A stretch of DNA of 64,000 nt from Bdellovibrio sp. (GTDB lineage: Bacteria > Bdellovibrionota > Bdellovibrionia > Bdellovibrionales > Bdellovibrionaceae), in NCBI GenBank assembly GCA_014376435.1, contig JACMRL010000013.1, positions 107,256-171,255 of the forward strand. Reading direction: 5' to 3'. Shown here piece after piece: positions 19,101-27,319 of this stretch. The translations under genes and the position numbers were made by a program. How positions within the stretch are numbered: position 1 is the stretch's first letter; every line of letters starts with the position of its first letter. A model generated the notes under the pieces. That model had not been told where the DNA came from. It ran no database searches and saw nothing but the letters and a program-made list of their open reading frames with translations.

Positions 19101-21349
19101 ATATCGGCGGAGGCGCGGTGACAAGTGTGTCTGCGGATGCAACTGCCGGTAATCCAATTACGATCGGCGGAACCTCGACAGCACCGACTGTTGGTTTACC
19201 GAAGGGGACGGCATCGGTGAATGGATACTTAGCATCTTCAGATTTCACTACATTCAACGCTAAACAAGCTGGCTCAACCGAGTTAACTGGTTTAGCTACG
19301 CTATCCACAATTGGCTTCGTACGCAGAACAGCGGCCAATACTTATTTAACCGTTGCATCGATGGATTTAACCACGCACGTAATGGGAACCTTACCAGCTG
19401 GTAACGGTGGTACAGGTCAGTCAAGTTACACGACGGGTGATTTACTTTACGCTTCTTCCGCATCAGCGTTATCGCGCTTACCCGCATCAGCCACCGTAGG
19501 TCAGGTCTTAACCAATAACGGAACGGGTATCGCACCGACGTGGCAAGCACTCGCCGCAGATAAGTTATCTTCTCTAGGTGCAGCTAATGCAACAAATGCG
19601 ATTGATAATTTAAACTTTGCTCAATCATGGGATTGGTCAACGGCAAGTACACAAAACCCACTAACGTTCAGTGCAAATGCCTTAACGACGGGAAGTTTAT
19701 TAAATATTAATACTTCAAGTGCCGCGCTGAATTCGACGAATGGTTTATTGAGCATTGTAAATACGGGTGCTTCGACAACGGGAATGCTGGCTCGATTTCA
19801 ATCAAACTCGGCGGCGGGCTCGGGCATGACGATTTTAGCTAATGGAAACGTGGGTATCGGAACGACTACTCCGCAGGCAAAACTTGATGTGTCGGGTGGT
19901 ATTCGTTTAGCGATGGATAGCACCGCATGTACTGCATCCAATGCCGGTACACAACGCTATAATGTAAACGCAATGGAATATTGTAACGGAACTGCTTGGA
20001 CAGCTTTTGGCGTCGCGGGCGGGGGCTATACTTGGGTGCGAATTTATGCTGAGTCGGTTTCAGCGACGAAAACAAATATTACCGTTTCAGGACTGAATGG
20101 AAATTCAGATATTCAATATAAAGTTATAACGAGATTTATTAATGGTTCAGGCAGTGCATCTCAATATAGAATACATTTAAATAACGACACGGCCGCAAAC
20201 TATGCTCATCAATATGTTTACGGCACCGGAACAACACCGAGCGCAGGTACTGATCCGGTGTCAACTGGCATTTTCTTAGGTGTAACCGATGCTTCACTTC
20301 AACTTAGTCAGGGCGAAGTATTGTTATTTGCAAAGAGTGGCTATCCGCGAATATCTCGAAGTTCATATTCAAATTTAAATGCCACTGCAGTTTCTGAGTT
20401 GAGTACGACTTGGAATAACACGTCTTCAAACATCACATCTTTAGTGTTTAGCTCAAGCGTTGCCAACGGCATCGGAGTAGACAGTTACGTCGAAGTATGG
20501 ACAATGCGTGCTGTGGGCGCAGGCTCATCAGATAATTTAGGAAACCACGCGGCGACTCAAAATATTGTACTAGGTAATAATTGGCTTTCTGGTGATGGTG
20601 ATCCAGAAGGAATTCGCATTAGCACTACGGGTAACGTTGGAATCGGAACGGCAAGTCCAAGCACAGCTCTGCAAGTCAATGGAACTGTCACAGCTACTGC
20701 AATTTCTACGTCTTCGTTTGTGGCACCAACTATTCAGAAATTTCTATCTGGATCTGGAACCTACACCACTCCAACTTCCCCTCGTTCTCCTGTCTATATA
20801 AGAGTTCGAATGGTTGGTGGTGGTGGTGGTGGTGCCGGGGGTGGAACTGGTTCTCAAGGAGCTGGAGGAAATGGTGGTAGTACAACATTTGGAGCTGCTT
20901 TACTAGCGGCCAATGGCGGTGGCGGCAGTGCTGCTGGCGGATACGGCGGTGGTACTGGAGGTTCTGCTTCACTGGGAACTGCTAGTGGAGCTGCTTTTGC
21001 CGGTGGAAGTGGGGGTATGGCAGGAGCTGCCAATGCGTCCGTTTCAGTTCTAGCAGGTGGCGCGGGTGCGGCTTCTCCTTTTGGCGGTGCAGGTGGCTCG
21101 AACGGCGGCGCTGCAGCTACGAACAGTGGCTCAGGCGGACCTGGAGCAGCTTCAGGCGGAACAGCTACAAATCAACCAGGTGGCGGCGGCGGTGCTGGCG
21201 GTTACGTCGAGGCTCTCATTTCAGCTCCAAGTGCAAACTATTCTTACTCTATAGGAACTGCAGGCGCTGGAGGTACAGCTGGTACTTCTGGTCTAAGTGG
21301 TGGTAATGGTGGTTCAGGAATAATTATAGTAGAAGAATATTACCAATAA
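16172..21349 (+). CDS. Giant surface fibre, mosaic adhesive trimer (MAT)-like, glycine-rich tip
   Basis: 1725 residues with a signal peptide (about 1-33) and an N-terminal beta domain (about 35-175) starting KNISFQTKIYKPDGSPLEA, which resembles the conserved base of Bdellovibrio mosaic adhesive trimer proteins. A long repetitive shaft follows: three adjacent 53-residue repeats (about residues 366-524) and further diverged copies near 632-680 and 980-1030. Several NVGIGT-T/S-P chaperone- and tail-fibre-type motifs occur near 950, 1228 and 1490. The C-terminus is a polyglycine domain (about 1550-1725) ending GIIIVEEYYQ, like glycine-rich phage receptor-binding tips. It starts at GTG 16172 with weak upstream pairing. 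MAT proteins sit on the predator surface and recognise prey; that role is inferred from architecture. Only a few cysteines occur, one in repeat 2. Confidence 0.85.
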   Translation: MFSEEKLATHFKKIFFLAIFIFVNILSVSFAKATPKNISFQTKIYKPDGSPLEASGVQFKFSLMNPLSTCVIYSETFPSVDLSSSSGSVVLALGAGTRSYPLAGGMQWYDAFNNATASYTCQVASGPPPTYSPGLTSNRRLVMQFNDGSVNGWQTLPPMDINSVPYAMFSEVAEKLGTNTAADFILGTNVPSCTGSDVLTRTFGTFSCVSAAAATTMAPSGLTAGGASTGQVLKFDGANWVPSADLTGAAAGVTAVTSTNAYLSVATGTSTPALTLNVGTGAGTVAAGNDARISGAFQAATALSGDLTGTLPNAVIGAGAVTNSKITSMAFSKLTSVPTTLAGHSITMVSTDVTNALGYTPGSGGGTVGSVTAASTSGNPITVSASSTSPSIDISKATASVNGYLASSDFTIFAAKGSGSVTSATAACTSGNPITVSASSTSPSIDITKATASVNGYLASSDFSIFAAKGSGSVTSATAASTSGNPITVSASSTSPSIDISRATASVNGYLASSDFSTFNNKLGTNLLSAKIFVGNSANIAEAMDLSGDASISNTGFLTLNNTVSAGSGTKVSFDAKGRVTGTSALASGDIPVLDVAKITTGVFSTARLGTGSADASKFLRGDGSWQVVGGGTVSSVTSAATSGNPITVSSSSTSPSIDISRATALINGYLASSDFTTFNNKMSSALASGDIFVGNGSSLAESRTLSGDATISNSGILSLSNSGVSAGTFSKVNVDAKGRVTAGSLINSTDVTNALGFTPAMGGGGGVGNAIGVIARVQRADAGSVTFSGNMPPDTTPQITDGAEIFIIPVTVPAGVSFLYFNVNHLQWGETSNHSDAFTIALFRDGQAGTNALAAHAEEGDYGSNESSINTTLRIAAPPAGSYTYRIRAGANNGSFYLNRGIWGIITVAGGLNQAEVTVLADGSGSAPAANYWGLATGGIAYASGNVGIGTSTPGYALSVVGDVNVTGNFKINGNNIGGGAVTSVSADATAGNPITIGGTSTAPTVGLPKGTASVNGYLASSDFTTFNAKQAGSTELTGLATLSTIGFVRRTAANTYLTVASMDLTTHVMGTLPAGNGGTGQSSYTTGDLLYASSASALSRLPASATVGQVLTNNGTGIAPTWQALAADKLSSLGAANATNAIDNLNFAQSWDWSTASTQNPLTFSANALTTGSLLNINTSSAALNSTNGLLSIVNTGASTTGMLARFQSNSAAGSGMTILANGNVGIGTTTPQAKLDVSGGIRLAMDSTACTASNAGTQRYNVNAMEYCNGTAWTAFGVAGGGYTWVRIYAESVSATKTNITVSGLNGNSDIQYKVITRFINGSGSASQYRIHLNNDTAANYAHQYVYGTGTTPSAGTDPVSTGIFLGVTDASLQLSQGEVLLFAKSGYPRISRSSYSNLNATAVSELSTTWNNTSSNITSLVFSSSVANGIGVDSYVEVWTMRAVGAGSSDNLGNHAATQNIVLGNNWLSGDGDPEGIRISTTGNVGIGTASPSTALQVNGTVTATAISTSSFVAPTIQKFLSGSGTYTTPTSPRSPVYIRVRMVGGGGGGAGGGTGSQGAGGNGGSTTFGAALLAANGGGGSAAGGYGGGTGGSASLGTASGAAFAGGSGGMAGAANASVSVLAGGAGAASPFGGAGGSNGGAAATNSGSGGPGAASGGTATNQPGGGGGAGGYVEALISAPSANYSYSIGTAGAGGTAGTSGLSGGNGGSGIIIVEEYYQ
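17267..17743 (+). repeat. Three tandem 159-bp (53-codon) repeats in the fibre shaft
   Basis: Successive copies start near 17267, 17426 and 17585, exactly 159 bases apart, and are nearly identical at DNA level. Each encodes the pattern TSGNPITVSASSTSPSID then TASVNGYLASSDF. Copy 2 has a serine-to-cysteine change (TGT for TCT at about 17453). Diverged single copies recur near 18070 and 19120. The high identity implies recent duplication or gene conversion and should permit length variation by recombination. Confidence 0.9.
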
Positions 21350-21409
21350 AAAATTTAATTTATCTTTACTGTTGTCGGTTTTTTAAATCCTTGTATTTTA
21401 TATTAATGA

Positions 21410-22159
21410 GCAGACTTCCTGCTTCAAAACACAGTACTTAACGTCGACAACGATGCTTTACGCTTAAATACAACGGGACGCTCCGATATAGGAACAACAA
21501 CACCCGCATCAAAACTTGAAGTTTCCGATGCCGCATCCACGGTTTTTAATGTTACTAAGACAGGTGCTGGATCAATCTCAATTTCTATTATTCATGATGG
21601 ATAAGAACCACGAATATTTGGTCGAAGCGGAGCTAGTTTGTACTTAGGTGTTACCGGCGATGCTGTAGCTGGAGCTCACACTTTAAAACCTGGTTTAAAC
21701 GTCGGTATCGGGACGACAGTGCCGAATGCACTTCTGCAAGTCAACGGGACTACTTTTATAAATGCGACGGCTCAAGATGCTTCTGTGACTTCAGCTAAAT
21801 TAGTTGTCATGCAAACTCCTGCTACGGCTGATTGGACACAAACAGTTAAAGGTGGTACGACCGCCGGCAGCAGTTATGGCATAAGATTAAATGCCGGAAC
21901 AAACTCTTCCGATGCCGCCCTTGTTGTTAGAGACGTAACAAATACCAATGACTTTTTTAAAATTCGAGGAGATGGCAACGTCGGCATCGGAACGATAACT
22001 CCGGGGCAAAGGTTATCTGTTGTTGGCACGATCGAATCTACCTCGGGTGGATTTGAATTTCCGGATGGCACAACGCAAACCACAAGTAATATTTTACAAA
22101 CCAATACCACGAACGCGGGCTCCGTTACCAGTTCTTGTCTCCCATCTACAAATAAGTAA
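21410..22159 (+). pseudogene. Truncated, stop-interrupted 3' part of a second fibre gene
   Basis: In one frame from 21410 the DNA encodes fibre shaft sequence (LLQNTVLNVDNDALRLN, then DIGTTTPASKLEV), hits an in-frame TAA at 21602-21604, and continues in the same frame through a GLNVGIGTTVPNALLQVNG stretch and GNVGIGTITPG to a short C-terminus ending SGGFEFPDGTTQTTS and a few more residues. No signal peptide or start lies upstream, since a TGA at 21407 closes the frame. It is therefore the 3' remnant of a paralogous fibre, 60 bp behind the intact gene. The part after the stop (from TTG 21638) could still be read as a 173-residue frame, but lacks a ribosome binding site. Confidence 0.78.
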
Positions 22160-22247
22160 GTAACTGGGGAAACTATAACTATTCGACATTCGAACCTCCT
22201 TTGATGAAGGGAAGTTCAGATCAAATAAAAAGCCTAAATTATTTTTC

Positions 22248-23348
22248 CTAAACGTTAAATTTAAAGAATAAAATATCGCCGTCTTTGACTAGATACTCTT
22301 TCCCCTCAGAGCGGTATTTACCCGCTTCTTTAACTGCCGCTTCGCTCTTCAGTGAGAACAACTCTTCACAGTGATATGCTTCCGCTCGGATGAAGCCTTT
22401 TTCGAAATCTGTATGGATCACGCCGGCTGCTTGCGGAGCTTTGAAGCCTTTTTTAATCGTCCAAGCTCGCACTTCTTGTTCGCCCGCCGTGAAGTAAGTG
22501 TAAAGGCCTAGTAACAAGTAGGCTTCGCGAATCAGGCGATTTAAGCCGGGCTCGGTGGCGCCTAAACTTGCTAAGAATTCGGCGCGTTCTTCCGGGGGTA
22601 ACTGCGCGATGTCTGCTTCCATCGATGAGCAGATGAGGATCGATTTATTATTCTCTTCGGCGGCGCGTTTTTCAACGGAGCGTGACCAATCATTTCCGCC
22701 GGCCGCGAAGTCTGTGTCTGAAACGTTACATGCGTACAATACGGGTTTGCTAGTTAGTAAATGCATGTCCGCTGCGTAAGGAGCTTCTAAATCGTTTAGT
22801 GCCACGGAGCGCGCTGGTTTACCTTCTTGCAATGCTTTGAAAATTCTTTGCGTTACGTCTGCGTCCATTTTTACTTTTGGATCTGCAGAAGTTTTTGCCA
22901 ATTTTTCAACGCGCTTTGCTTTTTTTTCTGCGGTATCGTAATCGGCTAATAATAATTCGGTGTTGATTACGTCCATATCACGAATTGGGTCTACGCTGCC
23001 TGATACGTGAATCACATTTGGATCATCAAAGCAACGTACCACGTGAATGATAGCGTCCGTTTGTTTGATGTTACCTAAAAATTGATTTCCTAAGCCTTCG
23101 CCTTTACTGGCGCCTTTAACGATGCCCGCGATATCTACGAATTCCATCGTGGTTGGAACGACGGATTTTGGTTTTACGAATGCCGTAATTTTATCTAAAC
23201 GAATATCCGGCACGGTTACGATACCAACGTTTGGATCGATCGTACAAAAAGGGTAATTGGCCGCATCAGCTTTACCGGAAGTTAAAGCGTTGAATAAAGT
23301 TGATTTTCCTACGTTTGGTAATCCGACGATTCCGACTTGTAATGGCAT
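22248..23348 (-). CDS. ychF: Ribosome-associated ATPase YchF (OLA1 family)
   Basis: Obg-superfamily P-loop NTPase that prefers ATP and binds the ribosome or 50S subunit. 366 residues, the standard length. The G1 motif is GLPNVGKSTLFNAL near the N-terminus, followed by NYPFCTIDPNVGIV (switch I), a DIAGIVKGASKGEGLGNQFL switch II region, an inserted coiled-coil domain, and a C-terminal TGS domain (IIRTDFEKGFIRAEAY-like: IHTDFEKGFIRAE here). The adjacent pth upstream is the usual bacterial pairing. Last gene of the minus-strand housekeeping run. Confidence 0.97.
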   Translation of the reverse strand: MPLQVGIVGLPNVGKSTLFNALTSGKADAANYPFCTIDPNVGIVTVPDIRLDKITAFVKPKSVVPTTMEFVDIAGIVKGASKGEGLGNQFLGNIKQTDAIIHVVRCFDDPNVIHVSGSVDPIRDMDVINTELLLADYDTAEKKAKRVEKLAKTSADPKVKMDADVTQRIFKALQEGKPARSVALNDLEAPYAADMHLLTSKPVLYACNVSDTDFAAGGNDWSRSVEKRAAEENNKSILICSSMEADIAQLPPEERAEFLASLGATEPGLNRLIREAYLLLGLYTYFTAGEQEVRAWTIKKGFKAPQAAGVIHTDFEKGFIRAEAYHCEELFSLKSEAAVKEAGKYRSEGKEYLVKDGDILFFKFNV

Positions 23349-23381
23349 TTGGTAACTCCTTTTAGCAGGCCTTTAAAATCT

Positions 23382-23963
23382 CTAACGGATCAATCCGTTG
23401 AAATCAGTAGAGGCTTGATTTAAACCTTTAAAAATAAAACATTCAATCCCGTCGATGGCTTTTTCCACGATAGGTTTTAAAACTTTGTCTTCTTCTTTTG
23501 AAAAAGCACTTAATACGTAATCGGCAATATCAAAACCAGGATTTTCCGGACGGCCTACGCCAATTTTTAGTCGGGTGTAATCCATCCCTAATAACTCGCT
23601 AATATTTTTCACGCCGTTTTGTCCGCCGTGACCGCGATTTTTTTGAAACTTCATTGAACCTAAGGGTTGATCGATATCATCGTGAACCACTAAAAGATTC
23701 GTCAGCGGGATTTTGTAAAATGCCATTAAGGCTTGTACGGACTGACCCGAAAGATTCATAAACGTTTGCGGTTTTACCACCAGAATTTCTTCTGATTTTC
23801 CGTCGACTTCAAGTTTAAATTTTTTCGTTTCGGCTTTATGTTCATCGCGGTAGTTACCGGCTTTGATCGCATTCATCCAGGCATCCATAACCATGAAGCC
23901 CACGTTATGGCGGGTCATCGCATATTTACCACCAGGATTTCCAAGACCAACAACTAACCACAT
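23382..23963 (-). CDS. pth: Peptidyl-tRNA hydrolase
   Basis: Releases tRNA from peptidyl-tRNA that dropped off ribosomes. 193 residues, typical length. Conserved N-terminal VVGLGNPGGKYAMTRHNVGF holds the catalytic histidine (RHN) and substrate asparagines. KPQTFMNLSGQSV and VVHDDIDQPLGS with GGHNGxxxI-type GGQNGVKNI are also present. It lies between rplY and ychF, a widespread conserved order. Confidence 0.97.
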   Translation of the reverse strand: MWLVVGLGNPGGKYAMTRHNVGFMVMDAWMNAIKAGNYRDEHKAETKKFKLEVDGKSEEILVVKPQTFMNLSGQSVQALMAFYKIPLTNLLVVHDDIDQPLGSMKFQKNRGHGGQNGVKNISELLGMDYTRLKIGVGRPENPGFDIADYVLSAFSKEEDKVLKPIVEKAIDGIECFIFKGLNQASTDFNGLIR

Positions 23964-24053
23964 AAACTTTGATCACCTTTAGCTGAATGAACCGCTTAAA
24001 TAGCAATGGCGACCCGAAGATCGCCATTACGTAAATTAATCTTTAAAGAAAAA

Positions 24054-24782
24054 TTATTTCTTTGCAGCTGGTTTCGCAGCGGCTGGAGCTTTAGCGCCCG
24101 CAGCTGGTTTCGCACCGGCAGCTGGTTTCGCACCGGCAGCAGCGGCTGGAGCAGCAGCGCCTTTTGCACCGGCAGCAGCAGCTGGAGCAGCGGCAGCAGC
24201 TTCAACAACTGGAGCAACAACTTCATCTTCTTGAACAACAACGGCCGCGATTGTTAACTCTGGACGAGAGATTAACTTAACGCCAGCGGGGATTGTTAAT
24301 TCAGAAGCATGGATTGAATCTCCAACGCCTAAGTTAGAAACGTCAACGATGATTGCATCTGGAATTTCAGTTGGTAAACATTCAATTTCAACCTGACGAG
24401 CGGCGATATTTAATAAACCACCTTCAGAGATACCGATTGGTTTACCTTCGATACGAATCTCAACCGATACGCGAACCGCTTTTTTAAGATCAAGCGCGAA
24501 TAGATCCACATGTTCAGGAATGCGAGTTACCGGGTGAACGATCACTTCTTTTAATAAAGCTACTTTACCGTGTAAAGCTTTGTCTTCAGATTTAATGTTT
24601 AAAAGAGCATTCTCGTAGGCACGAGAGTTATATTTTAAAATATCGTTTACATGGAGTGAGATAGAGATATTTTCAGTTGCTCCGTAGATAATTCCCGGAA
24701 CCATTTTGTCTACGCGAAGACCACGAGCGTTTGCGCGACCCACTTGACGATTTACTACAGTTAATTCGATTCTTTGTTTCAT
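24054..24782 (-). CDS. rplY: 50S ribosomal protein L25 (CTC-type) with Ala/Pro/Lys tail
   Basis: 5S rRNA-binding ribosomal protein of the two-domain CTC type. The N-terminal L25 domain (about 1-95) and the C-terminal TL5 beta domain (about 96-190) are both recognisable (for example MVPGIIYG, GVGDSIHASELTIPAGVKL). Beyond residue 190 is a low-complexity tail built of AAPAAAAGAK and repeated PAAGAK units ending KPAAKK, longer than in most relatives. The Lys-rich tail may add RNA affinity (inference). The ATG is preceded by a GGAG Shine-Dalgarno sequence within tcaggagaaaaaa. Between prs and pth. Confidence 0.95.
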   Translation of the reverse strand: MKQRIELTVVNRQVGRANARGLRVDKMVPGIIYGATENISISLHVNDILKYNSRAYENALLNIKSEDKALHGKVALLKEVIVHPVTRIPEHVDLFALDLKKAVRVSVEIRIEGKPIGISEGGLLNIAARQVEIECLPTEIPDAIIVDVSNLGVGDSIHASELTIPAGVKLISRPELTIAAVVVQEDEVVAPVVEAAAAAPAAAAGAKGAAAPAAAAGAKPAAGAKPAAGAKAPAAAKPAAKK

Positions 24783-24859
24783 TTTTTTCTCCTGACTACT
24801 TCCTCCAAACTTTCACCCAATGTGAAGCCTGAGGCCATTGTCGTTGCTGTTTAGTTTTT

Positions 24860-24902
24860 TTTGCCTTTCGGCAAACCATTCATTTTTTGCTTTCGGCAAA
24901 AA
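24860..24902. repeat. Two adjacent small hairpins between prs and rplY
   Basis: TTTGCC-TTTC-GGCAAA (24860-24875) and TTTTTGC-TTTCG-GCAAAAA (24884-24902) are two related stem-loops in the 149-bp gap. On the minus strand the first is a 6-bp stem with a GAAA tetraloop. Neither is followed by a clean U-run on the coding strand, so they may be processing or attenuation signals rather than full terminators. Confidence 0.4.
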
Positions 24903-24931
24903 TTTAACTTTTAGAACATGAATCTGATGGC

Positions 24932-25882
24932 TTAGTCGAATAGCGAACTGACTGAATCATGATCGTGAATTCGTTTAATCGCTTCTGATAAAACGGGGGC
25001 GACCGAGATCACCTGAATTTTTCCGGATGCGATCGCGGCTTCACTTAAAGGAATTGTGTCAGACACAAAAACTTTTTCCAGTTTGCTTTCAAAAATCCGC
25101 GTGACCGCGGGGCCTGAAAGAACTGGGTGCGTAGCAACGGCGAATACTCTTTTTGCCCCATTTCGGAGGAGACTGTCAACCCCTTGCGTAAGGGTCCCGG
25201 CCGTATCAATCATGTCATCGACGATGACGGCGATTTTACCCGCAACATCACCGATCACGTGCATGGCTTTCGCCTCATTGGGGCCTGAACGGCGTTTATC
25301 AATGATCGCTAAGCTTGAATCAATTCGTTTAGCAAAGGCGCGGGCACGTTCGACGCCGCCAGCGTCAGGGCTAACGGTTACGAACTCTTCGCCGGCTCCC
25401 ATATGTTCTTTCCAAGCGCGGGCTAAAGTCGGAGTTGCGAATAAGTGGTCAAAAGGGCAGTTGAAAAAGCCTTGAATTTGGGCAGCGTGCAGATCGACGG
25501 CGACAACTCGGTCTGCACCGGCCGTCGTTAATAAATCGGCCATACATTTTGCCGAGATTGGTGCGCGGGGTGCGACTTTACGATCTTGTCGGGCGTAACC
25601 GTAATAAGGAATGACGGCGGTTACATGAGCGGAAGATGCACGCTTGAAAGCGTCGAGCATAATAAATAATTCCATGTAGTGCTGATTTACCGGTGGACAA
25701 GTGCTGGCTATCACGAAAACATTTTTTCCGCGTACGCTTTCTTTAATCTCAACTTGGATTTCACCATCTGAGAAGGCGTTAACTTGACTATTTCCGAGGG
25801 GCACTTTTAATAAACGAGAAACTTCGTTGGCTAAATGAATTGAAGAATTTCCGGCAAAGATTTTAAGGTTGCTGAGCGACAT
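24932..25882 (-). CDS. prs: Ribose-phosphate pyrophosphokinase
   Basis: Makes PRPP from ribose-5-phosphate and ATP for nucleotide, His and Trp synthesis. 316 residues, typical class I. Conserved elements: ATP-site FSDGEIQVEI, YYGYARQDRK flexible segment, DLHAAQIQGFF, the R5P/PRPP loop DDMIDTAGT, and KVFVSDTIP. Good synteny (prs-rplY-pth-ychF) supports it. Confidence 0.98.
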   Translation of the reverse strand: MSLSNLKIFAGNSSIHLANEVSRLLKVPLGNSQVNAFSDGEIQVEIKESVRGKNVFVIASTCPPVNQHYMELFIMLDAFKRASSAHVTAVIPYYGYARQDRKVAPRAPISAKCMADLLTTAGADRVVAVDLHAAQIQGFFNCPFDHLFATPTLARAWKEHMGAGEEFVTVSPDAGGVERARAFAKRIDSSLAIIDKRRSGPNEAKAMHVIGDVAGKIAVIVDDMIDTAGTLTQGVDSLLRNGAKRVFAVATHPVLSGPAVTRIFESKLEKVFVSDTIPLSEAAIASGKIQVISVAPVLSEAIKRIHDHDSVSSLFD

Positions 25883-25958
25883 GAAACCCCTTTGTCTGCG
25901 TAATCATTTGTGGTTAAAGCAACCTAACAGGTCGATTTTCTGCTGTCATGCCAAACTT

Positions 25959-26567
25959 TTATGACAGTACATTGGTTTCTTTCAATTTGGCTAAAAATTG
26001 TGTCAGAGCTAAAGCTCGATGAGATTTTTGGATTTTATAACCGGGGCCAAGCTCGGCCAAAGTTTTTGTTTCACCATCGGGCATAAAAACCGGATCGTAG
26101 CCAAAACCCATTAAACCGGAAGCTTTTGCATTAACAACACCCTTCATAAGACCCTCAAAAACCCATTCTTCACCTTGCGGAGTAATGACTACGCTTACGC
26201 ATTTAAATTGAGCGGCGCGATTCGGACCCGAACGAATTTGCATCATTTTTAGAAGCTTCGCGACGTTTTCAGAATCACGAGCGTTTGCGCCAGCGTAACG
26301 GGCAGAATGGATCCCTGGTAAATTTCCTAAGCTATCCACTTCAAGACCTGAGTCTTCACCTAGAACCCAATGATCGGTCTTCATGGCTTTAACGGACTTT
26401 GCTTTGATGCGCGCGTTTTCTAAAAACGTGGTTCCGTTTTCTGGCTTCGGAGTAAAATACGGAAGATCACTTTGCGAAAAAACTTTAAACTCCGGAACTT
26501 TCGCCAAAGTTAATTTGTATTCTTCTAGTTTACCTTTATTACCCGTGGCAATCCAAAGTTCTTGCAT
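25959..26567 (-). CDS. rdgB: XTP/dITP pyrophosphatase (non-canonical purine NTP hydrolase)
   Basis: House-cleaning enzyme hydrolysing dITP, XTP and ITP to monophosphates. 202 residues. The start has the substrate loop ATGNKGKLEEYK, then GEDSGLEVDSLGNLPGIHSARYAG and the C-terminal GFGYDPVFMPDGETKTLAEL and SHRALAL motifs, all diagnostic for HAM1/RdgB. The ATG follows the rph stop by 4 bp, so they are co-translated. The rph-rdgB pair is a common bacterial arrangement. Confidence 0.97.
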   Translation of the reverse strand: MQELWIATGNKGKLEEYKLTLAKVPEFKVFSQSDLPYFTPKPENGTTFLENARIKAKSVKAMKTDHWVLGEDSGLEVDSLGNLPGIHSARYAGANARDSENVAKLLKMMQIRSGPNRAAQFKCVSVVITPQGEEWVFEGLMKGVVNAKASGLMGFGYDPVFMPDGETKTLAELGPGYKIQKSHRALALTQFLAKLKETNVLS

Positions 26568-26571
26568 GTAA

Positions 26572-27315
26572 TTACCGTTTCAGTGGAAAAAATGATCCGA
26601 TGATTTTAGCTTGTTCTTGAAAAAGTTGCTGGCAACCCAATTCCGCAAAAGCCATCATATCTAAAAGTTGTTGTTTAGAAAAAGTTCCGTCTTCGGCCGT
26701 ACCTTGGATTTCGATGAAATCATTTTTATCGGTCATTACGAAATTCATATCGGTGCCGATATCAGAATCTTCATCATAATTTAAATCGAGTAACGGAGTA
26801 ACGACCGATTGATCTTCAAATAAACCAACCGAAATAGCTGAAACATAATGTTTCAATGGAATGGTTTTAATTTCGGAAAGATCATTTAATTTTTTTAAAC
26901 ATAAAGCTAACGCAACAAAGCCACCGGTAACTGCGGCCGTGCGTGTTCCGCCGTCGGCGTTGATTACATCGCAATCGATCGTAATTTGTTTTTCACCCAA
27001 AGATTTTAAATCAACGCAGGCTCTTAGTGAGCGCCCGACTAATCTAGAAATTTCTTGGGTGCGTCCACCATTCGCAGTTTTTTCACGTTTCATGCGCGTG
27101 TGGGTCGAGCGCGGTAACATTCCGTATTCGGCGGTCACCCAACCAGAGCCCGAACCCATTAAAAAAGAAGGCGGTTTAGGTTCGTAACTTGCGGAACATA
27201 ATACACGCGTATTTCCGAATTCGACCATGACGGATCCTTCGGCGTAATCTAAAATATGCGGAGTTATTTTAATGGAACGAAGCTGATTTGGTTGGCGCTG
27301 GTCTGATCTTTTCAT
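26572..27315 (-). CDS. rph: Ribonuclease PH
   Basis: Phosphorolytic 3'-5' exoribonuclease that trims tRNA precursors. 247 residues. Conserved N-terminus RSDQRQPNQLRSI, then GSVMVEFGNTRVLCSAS, GWVTAEYGMLPRSTHTR, the phosphate-binding ISRLVGRSLRA, and DCDVINADGGTRTAAVTGG. All RNase PH hallmarks are intact. It sits between the amidase gene (4-bp gap) and rdgB (4-bp gap), implying one operon. Confidence 0.98.
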   Translation of the reverse strand: MKRSDQRQPNQLRSIKITPHILDYAEGSVMVEFGNTRVLCSASYEPKPPSFLMGSGSGWVTAEYGMLPRSTHTRMKREKTANGGRTQEISRLVGRSLRACVDLKSLGEKQITIDCDVINADGGTRTAAVTGGFVALALCLKKLNDLSEIKTIPLKHYVSAISVGLFEDQSVVTPLLDLNYDEDSDIGTDMNFVMTDKNDFIEIQGTAEDGTFSKQQLLDMMAFAELGCQQLFQEQAKIIGSFFPLKR

Positions 27316-27319
27316 AGAG

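Noticed and set aside
20730..20972. His/Gln-rich antisense frame
   Set aside because: It is the complement of the glycine-rich tip codons.
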